DNA of 64,000 nt from an uncultured Clostridia bacterium (GTDB lineage: Bacteria; Bacillota; Clostridia; Oscillospirales; Acutalibacteraceae), in assembly GCA_937877675.1 (NCBI GenBank), contig CALEIS010000135.1, positions 186,001 through 250,000 on the forward strand, written 5' to 3'. Both the position numbers and the translations under genes were made by a program. Shown here piece after piece: positions 1 to 8,447 of the stretch. Numbering within the stretch: the stretch's first letter is position 1; the number at the start of each line of letters is the position of its first letter. A model generated the notes under the pieces. It saw nothing but the letters and a program-made list of their open reading frames with translations, made no database searches and was not told the DNA's origin.

Positions 1-208
1 TGTCATCTATGGAGTCAGCATATTTCTTCCAACAGTTAGCCATACCTAATCCTCCATAAATCATTGCTCCTACCATTGTGTCACCATCCATGAGTTTGAA
101 GCAATAAATGGATGAGAGACCATTGATATTGTGACTGTAGTGCCACTTCTCAATGAAGTCTCTCACCTCTATTCTCTCACAAGGCTCTACTGTGTATGTA
201 ATTGCCAT
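1..208 (-). CDS. Mom-like DNA modification protein (partial)
   Basis: The first 69 codons are visible; the 3' part runs off the left edge. The start is an ATG at 208. The sequence carries EKWHYSHN followed by DGDTMVGAMIYGG, which resembles phage Mu Mom-like proteins (GNAT fold) that modify adenine in phage DNA to resist restriction. A TATAAT box lies 7 nt upstream of the ATG, so the mRNA may be leaderless. The catalytic C-terminal part is not visible, so another GNAT-type function is possible. Confidence 0.6.
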   Translation of the reverse strand, partial: MAITYTVEPCERIEVRDFIEKWHYSHNINGLSSIYCFKLMDGDTMVGAMIYGGLGMANCWKKYADSIDD

Positions 209-214
209 GAGAGT

Positions 215-243
215 ATTATACAGTAGTTCTACTGTTTACATAT
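215..243 (-). promoter_or_regulatory. early promoter (weak -35)
   Basis: TATAAT at 215-220, preceded by the AGAACTACTG spacer element seen at other early promoters. The -35 region is poor. The predicted start site coincides with the ATG at 208. Confidence 0.45.
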
Positions 244-1600
244 CCCAAATGACTCTGTAATCGTTCTGTAAGTAGTTTCTTACTGCTTCTGACTTGAATG
301 CTTTAGTTCCCTTTGAAGTTTCAAAATAAAGAAGATAGGGCTTATGATGTTCAATGAAATCTTTTATCTTTGTATATTCCTTTTCAGAAATTGTATCATT
401 GAAAAGTCTACAGTTTTTCTTCTTTACTTGCTTTCTAAAGATGAACTTACCATTTTCTGCCTTTTCAACATAAAGCTCAATGCTCTTATACTGTTCGTTC
501 ATTTTCTTTAGATGGTACGCTTCATCCTTAACGCCCATGACTTCTGCCCAAGAATTATCAGACTTGAAATAACAAGTAATGGAATCAACATTCTTATATT
601 TCATAGCATTAAGAACATACGTAATAATGTCATCATATGTGAGATAATACTTCTTTTCTTCTGCATAGTAAGTCTCATAATACCTAACATCAGTAGCCAA
701 GGTATGTTCCACAGCCTTTTTCACTTCCTCATTCTTCTCCTCAAAACAATCTTCTATGAACTTATCTTTAGGATTTGAGAATGAATGAAGATAAGCAGTG
801 TAATAAGTTCCATCATCATTAAGAATTGCGAAAAGATACTGTTTACTCTTTTTCTTACAAATTCTCCATCGACCTTCGCTGTCTTTGATGTAACCCTCTT
901 TCTTCTTCGTTTCTTCTTCGCCATTCCATGAGTATCTATTTTTCACCCAAGAGCTTCTTGAATAGACATCATGGCGACCTACGAACATCATCTTCTCTCC
1001 TTGCTTACTCTTATAGACATGCCACATCTGCAAGTTCTTAGGAGTAATGTAACCTTGAGAATTAAGAATGTTAGAATATGCAATGTTATCCTTGAAAGTC
1101 TCAGAAGAACAAGGAATCAGAACTCTGTCTTTTCCATCCCAACCATAAACAAACTCACCCTCAATGTCACCCTTGATTATAGAACAGTTGTCAATAATCC
1201 ATGCAAGATTATTTTGTGTAATCTCAAATACCCAACCTCTAGGGTCTTGAATTTCAAAAGAGACATTACGATAAGAAGCAAATCTGTTATAAGTGAAACG
1301 GTTTGCTTGCCTAAAGATTTTGAATCCCTTGGTAGGAACATTATCATGTTCCTCTGTAGGAACTTTCTCAGAAATCCAATTATTGAAAGAAGTTTCGTGA
1401 CGGAATTTGCCTTTCTCATCATAATAAGAGACAAACCCAATCTTGTAAGTAGGCTCTGTTGTTTCTTCAACTTTTACATACTCACCATCAATACGAACGT
1501 ATCTCTTTACATAACTATCATCCTTTACATATTTGAGGTTGAACCCACACTTGAGCTTTTTAGGGATGAAAATGTTTTCTTTGATTTCTGCGTTCTTCAT
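236..1600 (-). CDS. hypothetical protein, 454 aa
   Basis: Long open frame on the minus strand, rich in Lys, Tyr and Trp, without a recognisable domain, signal peptide or membrane segment. It starts 4 nt after the stop of the next upstream gene (1604-2029), so the two are probably translated from one message. It is the largest member of a group of unrecognised early genes that ends at the promoter at 2706. Function unknown. Confidence 0.75.
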   Translation of the reverse strand: MKNAEIKENIFIPKKLKCGFNLKYVKDDSYVKRYVRIDGEYVKVEETTEPTYKIGFVSYYDEKGKFRHETSFNNWISEKVPTEEHDNVPTKGFKIFRQANRFTYNRFASYRNVSFEIQDPRGWVFEITQNNLAWIIDNCSIIKGDIEGEFVYGWDGKDRVLIPCSSETFKDNIAYSNILNSQGYITPKNLQMWHVYKSKQGEKMMFVGRHDVYSRSSWVKNRYSWNGEEETKKKEGYIKDSEGRWRICKKKSKQYLFAILNDDGTYYTAYLHSFSNPKDKFIEDCFEEKNEEVKKAVEHTLATDVRYYETYYAEEKKYYLTYDDIITYVLNAMKYKNVDSITCYFKSDNSWAEVMGVKDEAYHLKKMNEQYKSIELYVEKAENGKFIFRKQVKKKNCRLFNDTISEKEYTKIKDFIEHHKPYLLYFETSKGTKAFKSEAVRNYLQNDYRVIWDM

Positions 1601-1603
1601 TTT

Positions 1604-2029
1604 TTAGTAAATGTCTTTATTCTTTACGAATTCAACACCTTCGAGAATCGTCTTATGAGCATACTTCTTATTATCCGTACCTCTCACAGTATTAGTGAAA
1701 CCCTCAGACCAAGCATCTTTCAAACGCTGTTCCTCAAGAGCAAAACCATCAATAAGGAAGTTACGAAGGGCAATATCAAAGAGTTTGAGTTCATAATTAA
1801 CCTTTGAGAAATGGACAAACTTGACAATCATACAACCATCATACCAAGTCCATTTCCACAGTTTGAACTTGTTACAATCCTCAAGATGGAGAGTAACGGA
1901 AGTCTCATCATCAAAATAAAGTTTAGCGCAGCGATAATGATAATAATCATCATCAAACTCCACCTTTACGAGATTGCGCTTATCAATGTAAGCCTTTACG
2001 TCATCACTGTTTGCGAATTCTGTTTTCAT
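1604..2029 (-). CDS. hypothetical protein, 141 aa
   Basis: Soluble protein starting MKTEFANSDDVKAYID and ending in TAA. It sits between 236-1600 and 2039-2326 with gaps of 3 and 9 nt, typical of a compact early operon. No domain recognised. Confidence 0.7.
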   Translation of the reverse strand: MKTEFANSDDVKAYIDKRNLVKVEFDDDYYHYRCAKLYFDDETSVTLHLEDCNKFKLWKWTWYDGCMIVKFVHFSKVNYELKLFDIALRNFLIDGFALEEQRLKDAWSEGFTNTVRGTDNKKYAHKTILEGVEFVKNKDIY

Positions 2030-2038
2030 AAAAATTTA

Positions 2039-2326
2039 TTAGTTAAACCACCAATCTTCAATGTAGCCACCTTCCATGAGCCAAGTGCAACACCAATTGT
2101 CACCTTTCTTGACATCACCTTCTGCCATTGCAAAGTCCAATTCTGATTCAGCCTTTTCAATGAACCAATTAGGATTGTTTACCCTACCCTTGAAGTTCTC
2201 AATGATTTCACGAACTTCACCCTCATCATCCTCTACGAATGAGCCACAGTTAGATTCCCAATGATAAGCATAGTGTCCCCATGCTGCATTGTATGTTAGA
2301 CGAAGGATTCCTGTTTGAGTATTCAT
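2039..2326 (-). CDS. hypothetical protein, 95 aa
   Basis: I chose the ATG at 2326 (MNTQTGILRLTYN) because the longer frame would overlap the upstream gene by about 80 nt. Acidic, Trp-rich C-terminus (EDWWFN). Unknown function; member of the operon started at 2706. Confidence 0.65.
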   Translation of the reverse strand: MNTQTGILRLTYNAAWGHYAYHWESNCGSFVEDDEGEVREIIENFKGRVNNPNWFIEKAESELDFAMAEGDVKKGDNWCCTWLMEGGYIEDWWFN

Positions 2327-2333
2327 AATAGTA

Positions 2334-2678
2334 TTAGGCAAAACGAGGATAACGAGTTTCAACACCTGTAACTTCACGGAAAATACGAAGCACACAATCA
2401 CCAGGGATGTTTTCAAGACTGTAAAATTCTTTCACCTTCTTTACGCCCTTATAATTGGATTCTTTTTCCAACGTCATGTCAATATAATCCCAACCATTGA
2501 CGGAAAGAGTGAGAAGATTCCATTTAGAACCCACAGAACTCTTAGGGAACTTAAGCGTCATTGAGAACTTTTTAGTATCAACTTCACGGATTACACAACC
2601 TGTGCAATTTTGAAGCATTCCATAAGATTTGGAAAGAAGCTGAGCGAGTGATTCCTTAACGAAGTCTTTGTCGTACAT
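2334..2678 (-). CDS. hypothetical protein, 114 aa
   Basis: First gene of the leftward early operon. A longer frame exists, but its 5' part is promoter DNA (TATAAT at 2706-2711 is read as Tyr-Asn). The true start is therefore taken as ATG 2678 (MYDKDFVKESL), giving a leader of about 20 nt. No domain recognised. Confidence 0.65.
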   Translation of the reverse strand: MYDKDFVKESLAQLLSKSYGMLQNCTGCVIREVDTKKFSMTLKFPKSSVGSKWNLLTLSVNGWDYIDMTLEKESNYKGVKKVKEFYSLENIPGDCVLRIFREVTGVETRYPRFA

Positions 2679-2705
2679 GTTCGTGTTGTTTGTTGTTCTG
2701 AGAGG

Positions 2706-2734
2706 ATTATACATGATTTCACGAATAATGTCAA
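2706..2734 (-). promoter_or_regulatory. early promoter TTGACA-17-TATAAT
   Basis: Perfect -35 TTGACA (2729-2734) and -10 TATAAT (2706-2711) with a 17-nt spacer, reading left into 2678-1. Confidence 0.8.
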
Positions 2735-2754
2735 GTTCTTTTTGCAAAAATTTT

Positions 2755-2762
2755 GATAAATA
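2755..2762 (+). promoter_or_regulatory. late promoter box GATAAATA
   Basis: T4-late-type box 12 nt upstream of the ATG at 2775 of a TAG-recoded gene, and next to an early promoter facing the other way. Confidence 0.6.
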
Positions 2763-2774
2763 ATTGAAGAAATT

Positions 2775-4280
2775 ATGAAAATTGTTAGTCCTACAAAAGC
2801 TACATAGATTTTACAACAACTCATTGATACAGGTAAAAGTGGAGAAGTGACTATTGGTCTTAAACCTGATTATAGAGTAGATGCAACAGGTCTTGCTTCT
2901 CTTATTTCACTTTTAGGGTTGACAGATAAAACAGACCTTGAAGGTGGTGGTTATCATGTTGCTAATCCTTTGATTTATGTAAACATTAGAAAAGTTGATT
3001 GGGATGGTGAAGTTGTAAATTGGGATTTCCCTGATATGGGACAAGTCACAGCAACAGAAGATTTTCGTAATTAGTCAAGTTTAGCAATGACAGTGAATGT
3101 AGAAGCAGGTACTACTGTTAATTTGAGAACTAATTTCATAACACCTGATAATGAAATCATTTACGTTTCTTGGGGTGATGACGATAGTATTTCAACGTAT
3201 AATACAGGAACAGAAGAAAACGTAACAGAACTTACTCATGTTTATAATACAGCAGGAACTTATACAATTTTCGTAAAAGGAAAACTTGTAAAAACAACAG
3301 TACCAGGCCCTAGCAAAACAACAGATACTGTAACAACCGCTCTTCATTTTATCAAACCTACGGTAATTGTAGATGGTTCTATGGGTATTTTAGGTGTATA
3401 TGAAAAACTTACTGATGTTATTGGAACTATTATTTTAGAGGGTACAGGAACAGTGATTAGTAATTTGTTTGTTCTCAATAAAAATATCACTAATGTAAAA
3501 GGACTCAAATTAGTATTCCCAGATACATGTATTGACGGTTTAAATATAACTTCAATCAATGCAATGTTTGGTATGGGTTGTCAAGAAAATCCCGAACTAA
3601 AAGCCAATTTGATAGATGATGTACAACTTATCAATTATAATAGACATTCTATAACAAAAATTAATACGGCATTCTTTACTTCTGCTATTACAGAATTTCC
3701 TTATAGATGGTTTGGAAAAAATGTACAAACTGCTTCACAAGCTTTCAAAAATTGTGGAAATCTCCAATTTGTACCATCAGGGTTCTTTGAAAAAATAACT
3801 TAGGGATATGAAATGTTTTATTGTAATCCTGATGTTGCATCCCCTCTTACAATTTCACATAATTTGAAATTCCCAAATTTGACAAATGGAGCAGGTATGT
3901 TTGGCAATAGAACATTGTCATTCAATGACATCAAAACGATTTTTGAATCTCTCCCTAAAAATCCCAATCCTTTGAAAGGTAGAACAGGTAATACTAGGGT
4001 CGATGACGTTTCTCCATCCAGTTATTCGATTACTTTTAGTTTTGACCCTGATGAGCCAAATATCAAACAGAAACTTGTGAAGTATTTCAATCTCAATACA
4101 AAGGCTATGGAAAATTGGCATAAAGACAATGATGTGTATTATGGGCAGGAAATAGACATGAAAAAACTTTGGGATGGTGGTTGGTATCCTATGTATTTCA
4201 CTCACTATGGTGATTCATGGGATTATAATAATTATAAAGGTTGGTTCGTGAATTTCAGAAATCCATATAATTTCACATAA
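2775..4280 (+). CDS. TAG-recoded surface/tail protein with PKD-like domain, 501 aa
   Basis: One frame from ATG 2775 to TAA 4280 when TAG is read as an amino acid (TAG at 2805-2807, 3072-3074 and 3801-3803). The protein is coherent across all three. Around residues 120-165 it has a PKD/Ig-like pattern (YVSWGDDDSISTYN followed by HVYNTAGTYTI). The rest resembles surface repeat proteins with repeated cores such as ISNLFVLNKNITNVKGL. Probably a virion surface or adhesin protein. A GATAAATA late box lies just upstream. The three TAGs argue against a pseudogene because nothing else breaks the frame. Confidence 0.7.
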
Positions 4281-4284
4281 ACAA

Positions 4285-4292
4285 AATAAATA
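4285..4292 (+). promoter_or_regulatory. late promoter box AATAAATA
   Basis: T4-late-type box 10 nt before the ATG at 4303. Confidence 0.5.
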
Positions 4293-4302
4293 ATTACATA
4301 AT

Positions 4303-4986
4303 ATGGCTTATACTATAAAACTTAAAGACCGTGGAAATTCTGTTATCAGATGTATTGACCTCTTCGATGAGTGTCAATACGGAGCAGATAAATTATTCTT
4401 CCGTGGCAATTTTGAAACACCACAAGACGTTGCAAAACAGGTAATTGTTGCATTAGGTGGTGAAGGACTTGATAGGGATAAACTTCAAGAAATCTATGGT
4501 GTTGAAATTACTGATGAGTTCATTGCTACCAAACTTGGTATTGGTAATCCTCTCACACCTGAAGATGAAAATGGTATTCAAACCATTCCTACCATCGCTC
4601 TCAATCGTTTCAACATTCCTAATAAGAAGTTTTGGAATGATACTCCTCCTAGTGATATTGCTAATCCTTATAAGGCTTCTGCTGCTGTTACTTTCTCATT
4701 GAGATTGTATTTCAGAGATGATTATGCTTATATCACATTTGGTTGCCCTTGGAGTGAGATTATGGACGAATCAAAGTATGAAGATATTACAGTCGAAGAA
4801 GGAACTGACCTTATTCGTCATTTCAAACTTCTTCAATGTCATTTTATTTCTAAGGAAGATGCCATTATAGTTCTCAAAGAATTAGGCTTGAATGTTCCAA
4901 TGTGGGATAAGAATATCCAAACTCCTGAAGCAACACAACACTTGTTAGAATTAGTTGACGAAGATGGTTCTGTTATCTCTCTCTAA
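4303..4986 (+). CDS. hypothetical late protein, 227 aa
   Basis: Starts MAYTIKLKDRGN, ends TAA. No TAG in frame. Lies between the recoded surface protein and the holin candidate, each preceded by its own late-type box, so a virion or lysis-time role is likely. No domain recognised. Confidence 0.7.
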   Translation: MAYTIKLKDRGNSVIRCIDLFDECQYGADKLFFRGNFETPQDVAKQVIVALGGEGLDRDKLQEIYGVEITDEFIATKLGIGNPLTPEDENGIQTIPTIALNRFNIPNKKFWNDTPPSDIANPYKASAAVTFSLRLYFRDDYAYITFGCPWSEIMDESKYEDITVEEGTDLIRHFKLLQCHFISKEDAIIVLKELGLNVPMWDKNIQTPEATQHLLELVDEDGSVISL

Positions 4987-4995
4987 TTTTTGTGA

Positions 4996-5003
4996 GATAA
5001 ATA
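4996..5003 (+). promoter_or_regulatory. late promoter box GATAAATA
   Basis: T4-late-type box 9 nt before the ATG at 5013. Confidence 0.55.
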
Positions 5004-5012
5004 AATTTAGCT

Positions 5013-5282
5013 ATGGCAAAGAAAACTAAAACAACTGAAGTAGAAGAGACAAAAGAACAATTGCCTTCTTCTAATCCTACTGTAAACGAAGTGACAGATA
5101 AGTTGGAAGACGCTGCCACTGCTGTTATCGAAAAAGCTAAGGACGATAAGCACCCTTGGTATACAAAGGTTGGACTCTACATCGCTGCTACTATTCTTGG
5201 CGGTCTTGCATTCCTCTTTGCAAACTTCGGTGATACCATCCTTGTCATTATTGAGAAGTGGCTTAACGGTCTTGCTCAGTAA
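5013..5282 (+). CDS. small membrane protein, holin candidate, 89 aa
   Basis: A charged N-terminus of about 50 residues (MAKKTKTTEVEETKEQ) is followed by one clear membrane segment (KVGLYIAATILGGLAFLFA) and an amphipathic tail (DTILVIIEKWLNGLAQ). Size, layout and late-type promoter fit a phage holin or a small virion membrane protein; the endolysin itself is far away at 32.8 kb. Followed by a strong terminator. Confidence 0.5.
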   Translation: MAKKTKTTEVEETKEQLPSSNPTVNEVTDKLEDAATAVIEKAKDDKHPWYTKVGLYIAATILGGLAFLFANFGDTILVIIEKWLNGLAQ

Positions 5283-5311
5283 TTTTTATCAACATCTATA
5301 AACTAATTTTT

Positions 5312-5343
5312 AAGGAGACAACTTATTCAGTTGTCTCCCTTTT
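5312..5343. terminator. bidirectional intrinsic terminator
   Basis: GGAGACAAC and GTTGTCTCC pair around a 7-nt loop, followed by CTTTTT; separates rightward 2775-5282 from leftward genes ending at 5327. Confidence 0.75.
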
Positions 5344-5485
5344 TATTCTCATAGTAAATGTGTTCTTTCTCAACTCTCACAACTTCTTTCTTTTCATCGT
5401 CCCATTCAAATTCGCTGTGAGTGATGATTACAGGTTTGTCCAATGGAAAATCAGCAATCTCAAAAAGAAAATCAGGTTCTTTCAT
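5327..5485 (-). CDS. hypothetical protein, 52 aa
   Basis: Small acidic protein MKEPDFLFEIADFPLD with many Glu and Lys; start taken at 5485, just after the upstream gene ends (5494). Last gene before the terminator. Unknown function. Confidence 0.55.
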   Translation of the reverse strand: MKEPDFLFEIADFPLDKPVIITHSEFEWDDEKKEVVRVEKEHIYYENKKGDN

Positions 5486-5493
5486 GAGATTAT

Positions 5494-6015
5494 TTATTCT
5501 AATGCAGGACAACTCAAGAATCCATACGAAATCTCTTCTTCTTTCTTCTCACCTTCTATCATCTCCATCTCATCCTCAAGTTCAAATTCAGAACTCAAAC
5601 ATACCCATCTCGCATTCTCCTCACTCCTCACATGCTTACTGTTTCCTACAATAATAGGATTGTCATAACAATAGACATAATGATTCATTACTACCTCTAC
5701 CTTACATACATTGTCCCAATTCACAAATACATTGCCACTTATACTGAAAATGTTTTTGTAATTCTCCCTCATCTCTGCCACTACTTCTGACATAAAAATT
5801 TGAACAACTTCTTTCTCCGTCTTAAACTTGCTCAAATACTTTACTTCAGGGATAATGCTATAATCAACCATTGTCATAAATCGTGTAGGAATATAGGACA
5901 ACGATTTGCTGCCAAAATAATCTAACTCAATTCTCTCACCATTATTAAGATGAAGAACTATCATAGGAAAAGCCTCATACAACTTTCCCTCTTTACTCAT
6001 AAAAGGAAATTCCAT
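5494..6015 (-). CDS. hypothetical protein, 173 aa
   Basis: Starts MEFPFMSKEGKL. Soluble, ends in TAA, with 2 nt to the upstream gene 6018-6197, so co-transcribed from the promoter at 6204. No domain recognised. Confidence 0.65.
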   Translation of the reverse strand: MEFPFMSKEGKLYEAFPMIVLHLNNGERIELDYFGSKSLSYIPTRFMTMVDYSIIPEVKYLSKFKTEKEVVQIFMSEVVAEMRENYKNIFSISGNVFVNWDNVCKVEVVMNHYVYCYDNPIIVGNSKHVRSEENARWVCLSSEFELEDEMEMIEGEKKEEEISYGFLSCPALE

Positions 6016-6017
6016 AA

Positions 6018-6197
6018 TTAATCTCTACCGTTATATCTTTTCTTGTTACGCTGTTTCTGAATCTTTTTCAATTCATTCTTCCAACTATGCACCATCATTC
6101 GTCTCTCATTGATAGCCTTGAGTTCCTTGTCATAGGCTTCATTCAGATTGATAGTAGGTTTCAGTTTGTCCAATGCTGCAAAAGGATTAGTGGTCAT
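6018..6197 (-). CDS. hypothetical basic protein, 59 aa
   Basis: MTTNPFAALDKLKPT with a Lys/Arg-rich C-terminus (KKIQKQRNKKRYN). The start at 6197 is set by the promoter: the predicted transcription start falls exactly on this ATG, so the longer upstream frame is promoter DNA. Unknown function; the basic tail could bind nucleic acid. Confidence 0.6.
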   Translation of the reverse strand: MTTNPFAALDKLKPTINLNEAYDKELKAINERRMMVHSWKNELKKIQKQRNKKRYNGRD

Positions 6198-6203
6198 GCA
6201 CTT

Positions 6204-6232
6204 ATTATAGCACATGACCACATACGATGCAA
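6204..6232 (-). promoter_or_regulatory. early promoter TTGCAT-17-TATAAT
   Basis: -10 TATAAT at 6204-6209, -35 TTGCAT at 6227-6232, 17-nt spacer. Expected start at 6197, the ATG itself (leaderless). Confidence 0.65.
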
Positions 6233-6251
6233 CACTTATTTGTAAAAAAAA

Positions 6252-6521
6252 TTAGTAATTACCTCTGCGACAACGAACATCGTTGCGAACTTTACCCAAG
6301 GTGTCTACGAACTGATTTCTTGCGTAATCTACACCCATTCTTGAAGCCATAGGCATTACATAGTTGTGCTGTACATAAGGGTCATCCCATACACTCTTCA
6401 TTAACTTCTCTTCAGAAGCTTCTACTAACTGAGGGTTCTTATTGAGATGAGAGTAGAAATGTAAATTCATACCCTTTTGTAATCCTTGTAATGATTTTTC
6501 ACTTGAACTTTTTCTAAACAT
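6252..6521 (-). CDS. hypothetical protein, 89 aa
   Basis: MFRKSSSEKSLQGLQKG; soluble, no domain recognised. A late-type box (GGTAAATA, 6528-6535) lies directly upstream, so it may be a small virion or late protein placed among early genes. Confidence 0.6.
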   Translation of the reverse strand: MFRKSSSEKSLQGLQKGMNLHFYSHLNKNPQLVEASEEKLMKSVWDDPYVQHNYVMPMASRMGVDYARNQFVDTLGKVRNDVRCRRGNY

Positions 6522-6527
6522 ATATCT

Positions 6528-6535
6528 TATTTACC
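6528..6535 (-). promoter_or_regulatory. late promoter box GGTAAATA
   Basis: Late-type box 6 nt upstream of the ATG at 6521. Confidence 0.45.
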
Positions 6536-6557
6536 AATTCATACCATGAATGGTATT

Positions 6558-6863
6558 TCATTTACTAATGTCTGTGAGTCTAAAATTAGTAAAGTAATAA
6601 AACGTCCCATCCTTCTCAAATGAAATGCGTCCGTCTTTCAATTCAAACTCTCCCTCATTCAAGTAGATGCTATTCAAACCATTGACATCTAAACGATAGT
6701 TATACGATGCCTCATTGCTAATCTTTTCATAACATAAATGAATGGCAAATGAGAAAAGAAAAAGAAAAGCAAATACAATTATACATACCATGATAGTGGA
6801 AAAGTTTCTATCATACCAACTTTCAAATTTTGATTCTCTAAATTTAAGTGTACGCCAAGCCAT
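6558..6863 (-). CDS. membrane protein, 101 aa
   Basis: One membrane segment at about residues 23-45 (IMVCIIVFAFLFLFSFAIHL) and a soluble C-terminal part that resembles the C-terminus of its neighbour 6863-7186 (both end in a YxxTN(F/Y)xL pattern), suggesting a duplicated pair. Start overlaps the neighbour's stop. Confidence 0.65.
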   Translation of the reverse strand: MAWRTLKFRESKFESWYDRNFSTIMVCIIVFAFLFLFSFAIHLCYEKISNEASYNYRLDVNGLNSIYLNEGEFELKDGRISFEKDGTFYYFTNFRLTDISK

Positions 6864-7186
6864 TACTTTATGTGTCTGTTATCTTCAAGTGTATAATTAG
6901 TGAGGACATAAGTAGTTTCACCTCGTTTGATAATCAATGTAGAGCCATCCCTTGTGATGTCCTCTTCATTACATCTCAAATGATATTTCTGCCCCCAATG
7001 AATTTCGTAATCATAGGTTCTGTCTTCTTCTGCTTCAACATATATACCAAACATGGCAATTGAAATACCAAGGATAGTGAAACCTACTACAAATAAAAAC
7101 CATTCATGATTCCAATACCACCATGAACGAATGTCTTCACATCTATCATGAAACCATTCCTTTACCTTTTCTTTGTCAATCTTCAT
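6863..7186 (-). CDS. membrane protein, 107 aa
   Basis: The start is taken at 7186 (MKIDKEKVKEWF), overlapping the upstream TGA as ATGA. One membrane segment (WFLFVVGFTILGISIAMFGI), then a soluble C-terminal domain ending DGSTLIIKRGETTYVLTNY, similar in layout to the next gene. Possible paralogous envelope proteins. Unknown role. Confidence 0.65.
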   Translation of the reverse strand: MKIDKEKVKEWFHDRCEDIRSWWYWNHEWFLFVVGFTILGISIAMFGIYVEAEEDRTYDYEIHWGQKYHLRCNEEDITRDGSTLIIKRGETTYVLTNYTLEDNRHIK

Positions 7187-7356
7187 AAAAAGAACATCAA
7201 TGCTATAAATCCAATACCTAACAATACACTGAAAGTAATCATCAAAGTGAGACCAATCCAACCAATAAGGTCAGAACTTTTCTTCATCTTCTCAAAATCT
7301 TCACTTGCTGCCATCTTCTCGATGAACAACAGTTTCTCTAATTCTTCTTTTCTCAT
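7183..7356 (-). CDS. small membrane protein, 57 aa
   Basis: MRKEELEKLLFIEKMAA followed by a C-terminal membrane helix (IGLTLMITFSVLLGIGFIA). The stop overlaps the start of the next gene (ATGA), implying translational coupling. Membrane-protein operon with 6558-7943. Confidence 0.65.
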   Translation of the reverse strand: MRKEELEKLLFIEKMAASEDFEKMKKSSDLIGWIGLTLMITFSVLLGIGFIALMFFL

Positions 7357-7358
7357 AA

Positions 7359-7943
7359 TCAATTACAAATCAAAGAACTAATAAGAATTGCCAAGGAACA
7401 TGACATTACACATGCAAAGCCAATGTACCAATAGATTTTCTCAAACTTGGTATTGTTCTCATAGATAACTCTCTTCAATTCACCTCTGCTGATAACTTCC
7501 ATGTCAGATTCCAAATCCTTATGAACCATTGCATCAGCATGGATTTCAACAGTAACTTTATCTGCATTACATTCAGCAGCAGTTTTAGTATAGCAACTAC
7601 TAGCAGTCTTATTGTAACAACTATCATCAAGCGGTGCTGTTTTCTTACCATTGATAGTGACATTGCCATCCTTATCAATGACAATCTTTTTACCATTCTT
7701 CTTGATAAGAGTTTTGCCATTCACCGTAACAACAGAATTGCCATAAACGATGTCACCTACTACATGATTGCCTTGAATAATAGGTTCATCAATGTTACCA
7801 ATGTTATTAAAAACTGTATTACCTCCCATATCTGCCATCTTCTCCCCAAGTTTAGACATCTTTTCACCAAACTTGGTCATTCTCTTTGAGAAGTCTTCTG
7901 CCCATGAGAAATCAAAATCATCATCTTCGATTGTATTTTTCAT
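7359..7943 (-). CDS. C-terminally anchored protein with beta-repeat region, 194 aa
   Basis: An N-terminal coiled region with repeated KxGEKM (residues 20-40), then a repetitive Gly/Asn/Val stretch (NGKTLIKKNGKKIVIDKDG) typical of beta-solenoid or hairpin repeats, a Cys-rich segment, and a C-terminal membrane helix (YWYIGFACVMSCSLAILI). The ATG at 7943 sits exactly at the predicted transcription start. Function unknown; first gene of the membrane-protein operon. Confidence 0.7.
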   Translation of the reverse strand: MKNTIEDDDFDFSWAEDFSKRMTKFGEKMSKLGEKMADMGGNTVFNNIGNIDEPIIQGNHVVGDIVYGNSVVTVNGKTLIKKNGKKIVIDKDGNVTINGKKTAPLDDSCYNKTASSCYTKTAAECNADKVTVEIHADAMVHKDLESDMEVISRGELKRVIYENNTKFEKIYWYIGFACVMSCSLAILISSLICN

Positions 7944-7949
7944 GCGATT

Positions 7950-7978
7950 ATTATACCTCAGTTCTAATCATTTGTCAA
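7950..7978 (-). promoter_or_regulatory. early promoter TTGACA-17-TATAAT
   Basis: -35 TTGACA 7973-7978, -10 TATAAT 7950-7955, spacer carries AGAACT. Predicted start 7943 equals the ATG (leaderless). Confidence 0.8.
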
Positions 7979-7992
7979 GTGAAATTTATAAA

Positions 7993-8030
7993 ACAAAAAA
8001 CCACCAAGAAATCATTATACTTCAAGGTGG
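7993..8030 (-). terminator. intrinsic terminator
   Basis: CCACCTTGAA and TTCTTGGTGG arms followed by T6 on the minus strand, at the end of 8015-8170. Confidence 0.6.
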
Positions 8031-8170
8031 GGTGTTATTTCAAAATCGTCTTGGCTAACCAATTCCCAAGTCGGAGGTAAAGAGTTCTGTATTTCAAACT
8101 CTGGAGTAGGAGGTAAGGAATTACCGAGTGCTACCGTTGCCGTAATTAGTGTAATTAGTATCGTTTTCAT
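8015..8170 (-). CDS. small exported protein, 51 aa
   Basis: Start taken at ATG 8170: MKTILITLITATVALGNS looks like a signal peptide, followed by two copies of the short repeat NSLPPT. Probably exported. It is the last gene before the terminator and lies downstream of the tRNA array. Function unknown. Confidence 0.55.
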   Translation of the reverse strand: MKTILITLITATVALGNSLPPTPEFEIQNSLPPTWELVSQDDFEITPHLEV

Positions 8171-8230
8171 AAATGTGTTTTGTTTAAGTTGCTTAAGAAT
8201 AACCCTCATGAGCGTAGTTCCCATGAGGGG

Positions 8231-8251
8231 GGTTAGGGTACTTCCCTAACG
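8231..8251. other. short hairpin, possible terminator
   Basis: TTAGGG and CCCTAA pair around TACTT, just downstream (minus strand) of the last tRNA of the array. A second hairpin (TTTCAC/GTGAAA) lies at about 8270-8292. Confidence 0.4.
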
Positions 8252-8359
8252 GATTACTAATAACTCCGCAATTTCACTTACGAAGTAGTGAAACTCCGCA
8301 TTCATTGTTACTGTTCATGACCAGTAGAATGTTGAAGCCCAAGTATAACCTAGTTTTGT

Positions 8360-8434
8360 CAGTTATGGTGAGAATTGAACTCACGACTTTCCTACGCATC
8401 ACCGTATTCAGTTCTACCACTGAACTACATAACT
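8360..8434 (-). tRNA. tRNA-like, anticodon uncertain
   Basis: Good acceptor (AGTTATG/CATAACT), D and T arms (GTGAG TTCAATT CTCAC). The anticodon arm pairs best as TACG/CGTA around a 6-nt loop GTGATG, so no standard anticodon can be read (GAT or GTG possible). Confidence 0.6.
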
Positions 8435-8447
8435 AACTGATTATAAG

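Noticed and set aside
971..1807. 278-codon plus-strand ORF
   Set aside because: Lies antisense to two well-supported minus-strand genes, with low-complexity Ile/Leu/Thr composition typical of a shadow frame.
2847..4280. Three separate short genes or a decayed gene on the plus strand
   Set aside because: The pieces are in one frame and split only by TAG; a suppressor tRNA is present and codon context is intact, so one recoded gene is the simpler reading.
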